Below are positions 36,440 to 45,083 of a stretch of 64,000 nucleotides of DNA, in pieces. Made by a program: the position numbers and the translations under genes. The notes below the pieces were generated by a model. That model worked only from the letters and a program-made list of their open reading frames with translations. It made no database searches and was not told the origin of the DNA. Within the stretch, counting starts at the first letter, position 1. Each line of letters begins with the position of its first letter. The stretch is from Parachitinimonas caeni (GTDB taxonomy: Bacteria; Pseudomonadota; Gammaproteobacteria; Burkholderiales; Chitinimonadaceae), in NCBI RefSeq assembly GCF_030129945.1, contig NZ_JARRAF010000006.1:124001-188000 (forward strand), given 5' to 3'.

Positions 36440-36517
36440 GCCAGTTCCCCGTTACTCCTGCAGGCGTGGCCAATATCTGTTTGCGATACGTAACCAGAAA
36501 CATCCACGGCGCCGATG

Positions 36518-37003
36518 TCAGCGGCGGGCAATAATTTCTTTGTAGATCAATTCAATACGGCGTGCGGAACGATCCAGTCTTACATCGGCCATGGCATCCA
36601 CCTGCAATCCGACGTTTTTCAGAATGTCGATGACGCTACGATCCTTGACGTACACATTCACCAACACCTGCTGGGGGGGGCGTTTGCCCAGCACAACCAG
36701 TTCATAGCTGTACTTGTTGGCTAGCGATGTCAGCATGGTTTCCAGCTCACCAACAAAGTCGAGTGAAATCCGATCGGTTGATAAACGCTCGGCGGCCTTG
36801 GCATCCTGCTCCAGTCGGGCGTAAGCGGCAGCGGTCAGTTCGCGCTGCGCATCAACGGCCAGCTGGGCCTTGTCGTTGATAAGGCGGGTGACATCCAGAT
36901 CGGGTGGCGGTTTGCTGACGACCGGCTCGTGGGCGCAGGCAGTCAGCAGAGCGGTGACCAGCATCAAGGCCAAGCGACGACTAGGCAAAGCGGGAAGGTT
37001 CAT
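36518..37003 (-). CDS. DotD-like outer-membrane lipoprotein
   Basis: This 161-residue protein has a lipoprotein signal (LALMLVTALLTAC, lipobox LTAC) starting from ATG 37003, which has AGGTG about 10 nt upstream. The C-terminal part (SLANKYSYELVVLGKRPPQQ, VYVKDRSVIDILKNVGLQVD, RSARRIELIYKEI) matches the DotD/TraH secretin-N0-like domain. In Dot/Icm systems DotD and DotC bring DotH to the outer membrane; no DotH gene is in the window. It is the first gene of the operon. Confidence 0.8.
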   Translation of the reverse strand: MNLPALPSRRLALMLVTALLTACAHEPVVSKPPPDLDVTRLINDKAQLAVDAQRELTAAAYARLEQDAKAAERLSTDRISLDFVGELETMLTSLANKYSYELVVLGKRPPQQVLVNVYVKDRSVIDILKNVGLQVDAMADVRLDRSARRIELIYKEIIARR

Positions 37004-37352
37004 GTCTGACATCACCTGCGTGGCAGATTCGGGAAACCAGCTCATGGGCGGCCACTTTGCATTGCCATGTCTAGAAAGAGTGTGGAGGGCGCAAGTCAGT
37101 CATCAGCAAACGCCAACCATCCAGACAGGGCAAAAATGATTCGAAGTGCCTCCTGATCCCTTGATAATGGCCGCACCGGCAAATATCCAGCAGATTGCCA
37201 ATCAGAATGAGGCTGCCTTAGACGGGAGTTGGACGAAACAAACGGCAATTACTCAATAAAACCAGTGAGGGTAATTGGATGTGCCGGAAAATTCGCCATG
37301 CCGGGAATGACTTTGAGTGCCAGTAAACGATCTGCTCAAACAGCGGATTTAT
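37004..37352. other. Intergenic region upstream of T4BSS-like operon
   Basis: About 350 bp between the dotD-like start and the stop of the next minus-strand gene. It must contain the operon promoter, but no convincing -35/-10 pair was picked out. A short plus-strand frame at 37229-37447 runs antisense into the neighbouring gene and looks spurious. Confidence 0.4.
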
Positions 37353-37886
37353 TTAAGTCGGCGTTAAAGACAAATAAAGATATTTATCGCCATGAATTTG
37401 GCGCAGTGCCTGCATCGGGCAGTTTGGTGAATTCCGCCAGCAAATAGCGGAAAGATCAATCCGGCCTAGTAATAGTTGCTCACGCAAAGCCCGATGGGCC
37501 TTGCAGATGTGAGTACGTTGATCGTCCCGATCCAGATAAATTTCGTGGTTGATCAACGTGTCATAAAACGGCCTGGATGGTAAGAATAATTCCTCATTGG
37601 AGCCCCGAGGACGGGTATAGACGCGGATTGCTTCCTGCTGGCGCAGAGTGTCGTTGATATTGCTGGCCCAACGCAATATCGGGTCTGGGGATTCCAGCTC
37701 GAGAAACGCTCCGATTTCTGCCTGGCATTCCACCCCCAAACTCGCCCACCAAGTTTGCAATGCCTGATGCTGAGAGGGCGGGCAATTTTTGAGATAGAAG
37801 TCCGGAATTTGCATGGTTATTTTGCCGGCGTAAATCGGCGCATCGGGTTGGCTGGTGCGGCGGGGTTTTTGAAAAATCTCCAGCAT
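37353..37886 (-). CDS. Hypothetical protein, about 177 aa
   Basis: This protein begins MLEIFQKPRRTSQPDAPIYA from an ATG at 37886; another ATG at 37814 (MQIPDFYLKNCPPSQHQ) is equally possible and neither has a clear ribosome-binding site. The body (LQTWWASLGVECQAEIGAFL, HEIYLDRDDQRTHICKAHRA) is charged and helical with no signal or membrane segment. The open frame continues further upstream, but that part is antisense to the gene at 38030. I recognise no family. Confidence 0.5.
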   Translation of the reverse strand: MLEIFQKPRRTSQPDAPIYAGKITMQIPDFYLKNCPPSQHQALQTWWASLGVECQAEIGAFLELESPDPILRWASNINDTLRQQEAIRVYTRPRGSNEELFLPSRPFYDTLINHEIYLDRDDQRTHICKAHRALREQLLLGRIDLSAICWRNSPNCPMQALRQIHGDKYLYLSLTPT

Positions 37887-38029
37887 TATCAGATTGTTCT
37901 GAAAAGTTAGCCAGGAGCGCCGTCCAGGATAGCCGGGACGTGGGGCCGTTTGTCGGATGAGACTCTGGCGGTGCGGGGGCTTGTCTATGCTCAGCTCAGG
38001 GTGGCGCGATAGCGCCTTGGGAGCTAGCA

Positions 38030-38359
38030 ATGGCCTTGTATCGCTTGCGTTTTTTCTTTGACGCTGGTTCTGGCATCTGCCTGTGGTCGGGCAATGCCGA
38101 GGCGCATCGCGAATATGGGTATCCGATTGATGTGGATCTTCTGCCACTGTCCGCCACCTTGCGTCGCCGGGCGCGTGAGCTGATAGCCTGGTATGACAGC
38201 TGCTATGACTGGGCCAGTCTGGCCGGCGTGGTCGCCTGGGATGGTGCCGAGACTCGCCGCTTTGGGGTCTATGCCCAGGTGGTGCTGGGTGAATTGCGGC
38301 GGGAGTTGGGTTCCGTCTACGAATTGGTAGACGAGTCGGGCACTGCGGCGCTGGTCTGA
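38030..38359 (+). CDS. Hypothetical protein, 109 aa
   Basis: This compact soluble protein begins MALYRLRFFFDAGSGICLWS. The pattern of GYPIDVDLLPLSATLRRRAR and ELIAWYDSCYDWASLAGVV is reminiscent of widespread uncharacterised bacterial proteins of similar size, but I cannot name the family. GGGAG lies 7 nt before the ATG. It is divergent from the previous gene. Confidence 0.6.
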   Translation: MALYRLRFFFDAGSGICLWSGNAEAHREYGYPIDVDLLPLSATLRRRARELIAWYDSCYDWASLAGVVAWDGAETRRFGVYAQVVLGELRRELGSVYELVDESGTAALV

Positions 38360-38501
38360 AAGCGATGCTTTGCGTTGCCAGTGGGTGATCGAGTGCCTTG
38401 CTGCGGGGATTGGTGAAGAGCCGCGCCAATGCTGGGTTTCAGCCGCTTTCCGGTCTACACTGATAACGGGCTTGATCGTTCAGCCGAAGCGGGTCACCCC
38501 T

Positions 38502-38601
38502 GGGTTCTGTTGGCATTAAGTTTGCAGATCGCATTTCGCCGGAAAACGGCCTGGAACAAGGCGCAGGGCGCGACAGCAAACCTGACGTCAACAGAATCTA
38601 G
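38502..38601. repeat. Palindromic repeat element, about 100 bp
   Basis: Left end GGGTTCTGTTGGCATTAAG and right end CCTGACGTCAACAGAATCTA are imperfect inverted copies of the family terminus. The interior has CAGATCGCATTTCGCCGGA and GGAACAAGGCGCAG modules, also seen at 55653 and 58606. TA borders only the right end. Confidence 0.7.
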
Positions 38602-38635
38602 ATAATCCCAAAACTCAAGTAGACCGATTTCAACC

Positions 38636-38896
38636 ATGACGTTCAAATTTGCACCTTTATTGTTAGTGCTGGCCTTGGGCTTGTCCCTGCCGGATGTGGC
38701 CCTGGCCAAGAAACATCACCGTGGCAAACCGGGCCATTCTGCGGTGAGTAAAAAGTCCCATCGTGCAGATGGCCATCGCAAGGCTAAACGTGCGAAATCC
38801 GCCAAACCTTCCAGGCAGGTGGCCAGCAAGCCTGCCAAGCCAGTCGTGGTGCCCAGTGGGCCGGGCAGTAAACCCAAGAACCTGGGCGGCGCCTGA
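38636..38896 (+). CDS. Small secreted lysine/histidine-rich protein
   Basis: This 86-residue protein has a signal peptide (KFAPLLLVLALGLSLPDVAL, cleavage near ALA) followed by a highly basic, low-complexity mature part (KKHHRGKPGHSAVSKKSHRA, GHRKAKRAKSAKPSRQVASK). Such tails can bind nucleic acids, polyanions or metals, but no family is assigned. It starts 35 nt after a repeat element. Confidence 0.55.
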   Translation: MTFKFAPLLLVLALGLSLPDVALAKKHHRGKPGHSAVSKKSHRADGHRKAKRAKSAKPSRQVASKPAKPVVVPSGPGSKPKNLGGA

Positions 38897-38947
38897 TAGA
38901 GGGGTGGGGGTCACGCAAAGACGTGATACCACCGAATTTCTGACCGA

Positions 38948-40474
38948 ATGAGCCTGCCAGAACTCCGCTTATTTGAAAGCCTGCAATTTCGATGCCGCGT
39001 CAGCCCGCACGCCATTGCGTTGGTAGATGGTGATGATGGCAGACAGCTGAGCTATGCCGAGCTGCTGGAGTTTTCCGGCCGGGTATCGGCAGGACTCGCG
39101 GCCTCGGGTATCCGGGCCGGGGATCGCGTCGCCTTGCTCGCCGGCAACCAGCTCGAAACCTTTGTTCTGCTATATGCCTGCGCACGGCTGGATGCGATGC
39201 TGGCCCCCCTCAACTGGCGGCTGACCGAGGCTGAGCTGCAGCCGCTGATGGGTAACTGTGAGCCCGGCCTGCTGCTATTCGACCCGCAGTTTGCCGATCT
39301 GGCCGTGCGCCTGGCGACGCACCAAGGCGCCCCCTGCCGTCCGTATGCCGCCGCAATGGCGGAATGGCGGCAGACACCGTCCCACTGGCCACCATCCGGT
39401 ACTGCCGGCAGTGAGGTGCCGGTGTTGATCCTCTATACCTCCGGTACGACGGGTTTGCCAAAAGGCGTGTTGCTGTCGCAAGCCATGTTGGGCTGGAATG
39501 CGCTGAATACCTGCCGTTCGTGGGATATTGGGGCAAACGACGTCGGGTTGGTTCACACGCCCTTATTTCACACCGGAGGCTTGAATGTCAGCGCTACGCC
39601 GCTGCTGGCATGCGGCGGGCGCGTTGTTGTGGTCCGACAGTTCGAGCCGTCAGCCATCTTGCGATGTGTGGCAGCACAAGGCGTAACGGTGCTGTTTGCG
39701 GTCCCTCAGATGTTCAAGTCTTTGCTCGAACATCCGGACTTTGCGTTGGCGGATCTGCACTCACTACGGTTTTGCATCTCGGGTGGTGCGCCTTGCCCGG
39801 TCAGCCTGATCCGGGCCTATCAGCAGCGCGGTCTGGTGTTCAAACAGGGCTTTGGCATGACTGAGGTCGGACCAAATTGCCTGACCCTGCACGAGCACGA
39901 TTCAGAAATGAAAGCAGGCTGGATCGGCTACCCGAATAGCTTCACACAGGCCAGGGTGGTAGACAGGCAAGGGCAGACTGTGCCGGCAGGCAGGGTCGGT
40001 GAGTTGCATCTGGCGGGGCCGATGGTCTGCAGCGGCTACTGGCGCAATCCGCTTGCGACGGCGGAGTTGTTTGATGGCAAATGGCTGAAGACCGGTGATC
40101 TGGTGCTGAGTGATGCCGAGGGCTGCCTCAAAGTGGTGGATCGCAAGAAAGATATGTTCATCAGCGGCGGCGAGAATGTCTATCCTGCAGAAATCGAGGC
40201 CGTGCTGCTTGAATCGCCTCTCGTCAGCGCTGCCGCGGTCATTGGCGTGCCGGATGAGCGATGGGGTGAGGTTGGCTGCGCCTGCGTTGTGGTCAGGCCG
40301 GGTTATAGCGAAACCGCACTACGCAGTTTCGTGTCAGAACGACTGGCCCGATACAAGCAACCATGCCACTACCGGGAGCTGGAGTCCTTGCCTCTGACGC
40401 CGACGGGAAAAGTCAAAAAATCCCTTTTGCGCGAATTGCTTAGCGATGCCAAATTTGTGGATAAATTCAGTTGA
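38948..40474 (+). CDS. Acyl-CoA synthetase, AMP-forming
   Basis: This 508-residue ANL-superfamily enzyme activates a carboxylic acid as acyl-adenylate, then acyl-CoA. Motifs: the P-loop ILYTSGTTGLPKGV (about residues 158-171), FKQGFGMTEVGPNC (A5), WLKTGDLVLSDAEG (A7), VVDRKKDMFISGGENVYPAE (A8) and the catalytic lysine in PTGKVKKSLL. The substrate is probably a fatty or aromatic acid. It is monocistronic, after the Lys-rich gene. Confidence 0.9.
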   Translation: MSLPELRLFESLQFRCRVSPHAIALVDGDDGRQLSYAELLEFSGRVSAGLAASGIRAGDRVALLAGNQLETFVLLYACARLDAMLAPLNWRLTEAELQPLMGNCEPGLLLFDPQFADLAVRLATHQGAPCRPYAAAMAEWRQTPSHWPPSGTAGSEVPVLILYTSGTTGLPKGVLLSQAMLGWNALNTCRSWDIGANDVGLVHTPLFHTGGLNVSATPLLACGGRVVVVRQFEPSAILRCVAAQGVTVLFAVPQMFKSLLEHPDFALADLHSLRFCISGGAPCPVSLIRAYQQRGLVFKQGFGMTEVGPNCLTLHEHDSEMKAGWIGYPNSFTQARVVDRQGQTVPAGRVGELHLAGPMVCSGYWRNPLATAELFDGKWLKTGDLVLSDAEGCLKVVDRKKDMFISGGENVYPAEIEAVLLESPLVSAAAVIGVPDERWGEVGCACVVVRPGYSETALRSFVSERLARYKQPCHYRELESLPLTPTGKVKKSLLRELLSDAKFVDKFS

Positions 40475-40541
40475 CAAAGTGCTGGCATTTATCGGCATAA
40501 GCTGATATGTTGAAGCTGTTCACTCGCTTAGGAGCGACCCG

Positions 40542-40724
40542 ATGGACATCACCGCACTCTCTAATGCAGCCAGTAATGCTCAGGCACAACAAAGCGCCTC
40601 GGTTTTCGCCTTGAAAAAGGCGCTGGATCTGCAGAAGGAACAGACCGCCACACTGTTGCAGTCGGTGACCCAGGGTGCCAGCAATCCCCCCAATCTTGGC
40701 AATAGCATAGACGTACGCGCTTGA
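40542..40724 (+). CDS. YjfB-family small protein (putative motility protein)
   Basis: This 60-residue protein begins MDITALSNAASNAQAQQSAS and continues VFALKKALDLQKEQTATLLQ, matching the YjfB family, whose members are often annotated as putative motility proteins. AGGAG lies 8-9 nt before the ATG. A TTGACA hexamer lies at 40471-40476, but no good -10 follows at normal spacing. A terminator follows at 40799. Confidence 0.75.
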   Translation: MDITALSNAASNAQAQQSASVFALKKALDLQKEQTATLLQSVTQGASNPPNLGNSIDVRA

Positions 40725-40798
40725 ACCATGGGTAGATTACTGAGGTAGTTCTTCAGCATTGTGTTACCACGTTTATTTGTTCCCCAAGCAGCGATCTC

Positions 40799-40829
40799 GC
40801 CGCCCCTTTCTCCGGGCGGCTTTCTTTTT
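40799..40829 (+). terminator. Rho-independent terminator
   Basis: GCCGCCC (40799-40805) pairs with GGGCGGC (40814-40820), followed by TTTCTTTTT. It lies 75 nt after the YjfB stop, and the T-run is on the plus strand only. Confidence 0.85.
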
Positions 40830-40860
40830 GTGGCGCCAGATTGTCACATCCGTGCGCCCA

Positions 40861-40878
40861 AGCGCTGTTGACAGCGCT
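40861..40878. repeat. Minimal palindrome of fused repeat ends
   Basis: AGCGCTGTTGACAGCGCT is a perfect palindrome with 8-bp arms. It reads as the family terminus GCGCTGTTGAC folded directly onto an inverted copy, as if an element had lost its interior. Confidence 0.5.
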
Positions 40879-41055
40879 ATTCCCGATTTTGAAATTTGAG
40901 TGTCACCACAGCCTGGGAAGAGTTGCCCAAAGCGTTTGACCTACGCGGTTTCAGACAGGTACAGCGCCAAGCGGAGCGCTTTCTTGCTCGAATTTGGTTG
41001 GTAACCGGGCTAGAATTCGCTCTCCCCGACCTAGTGTTTCCAGAATTCATCCCCC

Positions 41056-43059
41056 ATGACTTTAGACGAAGCGTTCGCCGCAGAGGGCGCGCTGGCCTCG
41101 GCCATTGCCGGATTCCGACCGAGAGCCCAGCAGCTTGAGATGGCTCAGACCGTGATGGCGGCCATCGAAGGCAATCGCGTACTGATTGCAGAGGCCGGCA
41201 CCGGCACGGGCAAGACTTTCGCCTATCTGGTGCCGGCTTTGCTGGCTGGGGGCAAGGTTATTGTTTCGACGGGCACCAAGACGTTGCAGGACCAGCTCTT
41301 CAGCCGCGATCTGCCACGCGTGCGCGATGCCTTGAAAGTACCGGTCACTGTTGCCTTGCTCAAAGGCCGGTCGAATTACGTCTGCCACTATCATTTGGAG
41401 CGTTCGGTGCAGGATGGCCGGTTCGCCCGCAAGGAAGACGCAGCGCAGCTGCAACAGATAGTCAGCTTTGCGCGGGTCAGCCATACCGGTGACAAGGCTG
41501 AATTAGCCAAGGTGCCCGAGAACTCGCCGGTATGGGCGCACGCCACCTCGACCCGCGATAATTGTCTGGGCAGTGATTGCCCCTCACACAAGGAGTGTTT
41601 TGTCCTCAAAGCCCGGCGCGAGGCGCTGGAGGCGGATGTGGTGGTGGTCAACCATCACCTGTTTTTTGCCGACGTGTGGCTGCGGGATGAGGGAGCCGGC
41701 GAGCTGCTGCCTCGTTGCAATACGGTGATCTTTGATGAGGCACACCAGCTGCCGGAAGTCGCAAGCGTGTTCTTTGGTGAGAATGTCGGCAGTGGCCAGT
41801 TGATCGAATTGGCGCGGGATGCGCGGGCTGAAGCGCTGATCGGGGCCAAGGACTATGTCCATCTGCCGCAGGCAGGGGCCGCGCTCGATAAGGCGACGCG
41901 TGATCTGCGGCTGGTATTCGGCAATGAGCCGGTACGCCTGCCGCAGCATGCCTTGACGGATAACCAGCCCTTCCATGAAGCGCTGGCTGTGCTGGCCGAA
42001 GCCCTGACCACCCTGACCGATCTGCTGGGTAAGCAGGCTGAACGTTCGGAAGGGTTGGAGAACTGTCACAAACGTGCGCAGGAACTGTCCGAGCTGCTGG
42101 TGCGCTGGCGCAATACTGAATCAGAAGACAGCGTGCACTGGTTTGAAACCAGCAGCATGGGTTTCCAGTTTCATAGTACGCCGCTGGATATCGCCCGACT
42201 GATCCAGCGCCAACTGGCCGCTGCCCCTCGCGCCTGGGTGTTTACCTCGGCAACCTTGGCCGTCAATGGCAACTTCAACCACTACGCAGCCGAAATGGGT
42301 TTGTGGGAAGCCGATCGGGCCAACTGGGAATCTCCGTTTGCCTACAAGCAACAGGCGGTGCTGTATGTACCCAAAGATTTACCGGAGCCGAACTCTGCTG
42401 GCTATACCCGGGCCGTCGTTGAGGCGACTTTACCCTTGCTGAAACTGTCGGAAGGCCATGCCTTCTTGTTGTTTACCAGCTTGCGGGCCATGCGGGAGGC
42501 CCACGACCTGCTCAAGGCCCGCATGCCGACACTGGGGCTGGATTATCCCTTGCTGCTGCAGGGGGATGGCTCCCGTAGCGAACTGCTGGATCGCTTTCGT
42601 CGTTCGCCCAATGCCATCCTGGTGGCAAGCCAGACCTTCTGGGAGGGGATTGATGTCAAAGGGGAACAGTTGCGGTTGGTGGTGATCGACAAATTGCCGT
42701 TTGCCCCGCCGGATGACCCGGTGCTGGCTGCCCGGGTCGATAAAATCAACAAGTCAGGCCGTAATGCCTTTATCGATTACCAGCTGCCACGAGCAGTCAT
42801 TACCTTGAAGCAGGGGGCTGGCCGCTTGATTCGTGACGAGCATGATCGGGGCGTGTTGATGATTGCTGATCCGCGTCTGGTTGAAAAACAATATGGAAAG
42901 CGCATTTGGCAGAGTCTGCCCCCGATGCGACGAACTCGTGAACTTGCTGTTGTAGAACGCTTCTTTGCTGGACCGCTTGATGTCGAAAATACGGAAACGC
43001 CCGCGCAAAACCTCTCCGAAGAACCCGCCACAATCCCCGGCGACGGCGACCACCACTAG
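41056..43059 (+). CDS. DinG/YoaA-family ATP-dependent DNA helicase
   Basis: This 667-residue superfamily-2 helicase of the XPD/DinG group has Q-like FRPRAQQLEMAQTVMAAI, Walker A IAEAGTGTGKTFAY (about residues 44-57), four candidate Fe-S cysteines (NYVCHYHLE and DNCLGSDCPSHKEC), DEAH box VIFDEAHQLPEV and C-terminal motifs FLLFTSLRAM, ASQTFWEGIDVKGE and QGAGRLIRDEHDRG. The length fits YoaA better than the larger DinG. It unwinds DNA with 5'-3' polarity in this family. Its 3' end overlaps mltG by 80 nt. Confidence 0.9.
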   Translation: MTLDEAFAAEGALASAIAGFRPRAQQLEMAQTVMAAIEGNRVLIAEAGTGTGKTFAYLVPALLAGGKVIVSTGTKTLQDQLFSRDLPRVRDALKVPVTVALLKGRSNYVCHYHLERSVQDGRFARKEDAAQLQQIVSFARVSHTGDKAELAKVPENSPVWAHATSTRDNCLGSDCPSHKECFVLKARREALEADVVVVNHHLFFADVWLRDEGAGELLPRCNTVIFDEAHQLPEVASVFFGENVGSGQLIELARDARAEALIGAKDYVHLPQAGAALDKATRDLRLVFGNEPVRLPQHALTDNQPFHEALAVLAEALTTLTDLLGKQAERSEGLENCHKRAQELSELLVRWRNTESEDSVHWFETSSMGFQFHSTPLDIARLIQRQLAAAPRAWVFTSATLAVNGNFNHYAAEMGLWEADRANWESPFAYKQQAVLYVPKDLPEPNSAGYTRAVVEATLPLLKLSEGHAFLLFTSLRAMREAHDLLKARMPTLGLDYPLLLQGDGSRSELLDRFRRSPNAILVASQTFWEGIDVKGEQLRLVVIDKLPFAPPDDPVLAARVDKINKSGRNAFIDYQLPRAVITLKQGAGRLIRDEHDRGVLMIADPRLVEKQYGKRIWQSLPPMRRTRELAVVERFFAGPLDVENTETPAQNLSEEPATIPGDGDHH

Positions 43060-44065
43060 CTGGCTGGCCAATTTGCTGGGTGGCTTGATCCTGATTGTCT
43101 TCCTGATAGCCGTGATTGCAGGTGGCTGGTTCTGGCGCTATGCCCATGCCCCCTTGGCGATTGAACGCTATCCGCAGGAATTCACCCTCGAACACGGAAC
43201 CAGCATGAAGGCGGCGGCCAGACAACTGGCGGAGGCAGGCATCGTCGATGACCCGCAGCTACTGAGCTGGCTGGCGCGCTTCACCGGCCAGGCCGCCAGG
43301 CTGAAGGCCGGTAGCTATGAACTGACTGGCCCGACTTCGCCCTTGCAGCTACTCGACAAGTTGACTGAGGGGGATGTGACGCTCGGCACGCTGACGCTCA
43401 TCGAAGGCTGGAATCTGCGGCAACTCCGGGCGGCACTGGCGCGAAACCCCGATCTGCGCCACGACAGTGCCTCGCTGAGCGATGCCGAGCTGCTGCAGGC
43501 TGTGGGCGATCAATCGGGCCGGCAATTGGCGGAAGGGATGTTTTTCCCCGACACCTATCACTTCGCCAAGGGGAGTTCGGAACTCGCAGTTCTCAAACGC
43601 GCGTATAAGTCCTTGCAACAAAATCTCGCCCATGCGTGGGAGGCTCGCTCGGCCAATCTGCCCCTGAGTACCCCCTACGAGGCTTTGATAATGGCTTCGC
43701 TGGTGGAAAAGGAAACAGGCCGGCCGTCTGATCGAAGCCTGATCGCAGCGGTTTTCGTCAATCGGCTGCGCATTGGTATGCGCTTGCAGACCGACCCGGC
43801 CGTGATCTACGGCATGGGCGAGCAGTTTGATGGCAATCTGCGCAAGGCCGATCTGCTGGCCGATGGGCCGTATAACACCTACACCCGCGCCGGTTTGCCG
43901 CCCAGCCCGATTGCCATGCCTGGGATGGCGGCCCTGCATGCGGCGGTTAATCCGGCACCGTCCAAAGCGTTGTATTTTGTCGCCATGGGCGATGGCCGGT
44001 CTTATTTCTCCGAGACGCTGGTCGAGCACAATCAGGCGGTTAGGCGGTATCAGCTCGGTAAGTAG
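42980..44065 (+). CDS. mltG: Endolytic murein transglycosylase MltG
   Basis: This 361-residue protein has a short basic N-terminus, one membrane anchor (LLGGLILIVFLIAVIAGGWF) and a YceG/MltG domain. The catalytic glutamate is in MASLVEKETGRPSDR, and VFVNRLRIGMRLQTDPAVIY, YNTYTRAGLPPSPIAMPG and FVAMGDGRSYFSETLVEHN are family blocks. It cuts nascent glycan strands. It starts inside the helicase gene, and tmk, its usual neighbour, lies 1 kb downstream, separated by a solute-binding gene and a repeat element. Confidence 0.93.
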   Translation: MSKIRKRPRKTSPKNPPQSPATATTTSWLANLLGGLILIVFLIAVIAGGWFWRYAHAPLAIERYPQEFTLEHGTSMKAAARQLAEAGIVDDPQLLSWLARFTGQAARLKAGSYELTGPTSPLQLLDKLTEGDVTLGTLTLIEGWNLRQLRAALARNPDLRHDSASLSDAELLQAVGDQSGRQLAEGMFFPDTYHFAKGSSELAVLKRAYKSLQQNLAHAWEARSANLPLSTPYEALIMASLVEKETGRPSDRSLIAAVFVNRLRIGMRLQTDPAVIYGMGEQFDGNLRKADLLADGPYNTYTRAGLPPSPIAMPGMAALHAAVNPAPSKALYFVAMGDGRSYFSETLVEHNQAVRRYQLGK

Positions 44066-44137
44066 GCTTGCCTGCTGCCTGTCATGGGCTACCCTGTGAG
44101 TAGATGCCAATCGGGCACCAATCCAGGAGATATCGCT

Positions 44138-44857
44138 ATGACCAAAGTGCTGTTGTCACTTGCCCTGACCAGCCTGGCGCTGGGGGCGCAGGCAGACGGG
44201 CTCAACCTGAACACGGAAGACTACCCACCTTTCAACATGACAGATGGCGGCAAGGTTGGTGGCTTGTCTACCGAGGTGGTGCAGGAAATGGCCAAGCGGG
44301 CGGGTGTCAAGGTGAGTGTCGAGCTGCTGCCGTGGGCGCGTGCGCTCGATAACGCCACCAAGAACAAGGATCATTGCGTGTACTCGGCGATTCGTAGTGC
44401 GCAGCGTGAAAAGCTGTTCAAGTGGATTGGCCCGCTTGCCGTCGATCAGCCCGCCCTGATCGCCAAGGTAGATAGCAAGATCACCCTCAAGTCGATTGAT
44501 GATGCCAAGCCCTACAAGATTGGGGGCTATCAGGGGGATGCGGTTACGCAGTCGGTTGTTGATCGCAAACTGAATGTCGAAGTCGTGCCGGCCAACAAAC
44601 TGAATATTCCCAAGCTCGAAGCCGGCCGGATTGATTTCTGGGTGGGAACCGAAATCAGCGGTCTCTATCTTGCCAAGCGCGAAGGCGCTGCCGGTAAGTT
44701 CAAGGTGGCCGTGAAGTTTGGTGAGTTGCGCGATGCCCAGCTATGGCTGGCCTGCAACCCCGGCGTGGCGGACGATATGGTTGCCAAGCTCGACAAGGCG
44801 CTCAAAGACATGGAGAGCGATGGCACCGCCGAGAAAATTCGCAAGAAATATATGTAA
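44138..44857 (+). CDS. Periplasmic amino-acid-type solute-binding protein
   Basis: This 239-residue family-3 extracellular solute-binding protein has a signal peptide MTKVLLSLALTSLALGAQAD. The mature fold shows LNTEDYPPFNMTDGGKVGGL, VVQEMAKRAGVKVSVELLPW and YKIGGYQGDAVTQSV, with the C-terminal GTAEKIRKKYM helix. AGGAG lies 8 nt before the ATG. No transporter genes adjoin it, so it may serve a distant ABC system or a sensor. It resembles the truncated copy at 48770-49156. Confidence 0.88.
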   Translation: MTKVLLSLALTSLALGAQADGLNLNTEDYPPFNMTDGGKVGGLSTEVVQEMAKRAGVKVSVELLPWARALDNATKNKDHCVYSAIRSAQREKLFKWIGPLAVDQPALIAKVDSKITLKSIDDAKPYKIGGYQGDAVTQSVVDRKLNVEVVPANKLNIPKLEAGRIDFWVGTEISGLYLAKREGAAGKFKVAVKFGELRDAQLWLACNPGVADDMVAKLDKALKDMESDGTAEKIRKKYM

Positions 44858-44861
44858 GCCC

Positions 44862-44974
44862 AGGCGCTGTTGATGTTTTGAAATGGCTGTTTGATTTTTA
44901 AAGAGAATTTAGAGGTCCTGGTTTAAGTTCGACATTTAAAATCAATCGCCTGCATGAAGGCTTCAACAGAGCCC
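44862..44974. repeat. Palindromic repeat element, about 113 bp, degenerate
   Basis: The left end GGCGCTGTTGATGTTTT and the right end CTTCAACAGAGCCC are inverted family termini. The interior is AT-rich and unlike the other copies. It lies between the solute-binding gene and tmk. Confidence 0.6.
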
Positions 44975-45083
44975 GGCACAACCAGCTGCGCCCGACGGGG
45001 CTTGGTTTTCGTGCCGGCAGGGACTCAGCCGAGATCCCCCTCTGGGATTTCGGCTGGTCGGCAGTCCGGTCTGAACTGGTAAA

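Larger units (their letters stand above)
40725..41055. other. Intergenic region between YjfB and helicase genes
   Basis: It contains the YjfB-side terminator (40799-40829), an 18-bp perfect palindrome made of two repeat-family ends (40861-40878) and the upstream region of the helicase gene. A short frame at 40896-41138 overlaps the helicase start and is not convincing. Confidence 0.5.

Noticed and set aside
40471-40510. Flagellar sigma-28 promoter before the YjfB gene
   Set aside because: A GCCGATAA match is present, but on the opposite strand, with no correctly spaced -35 for YjfB.
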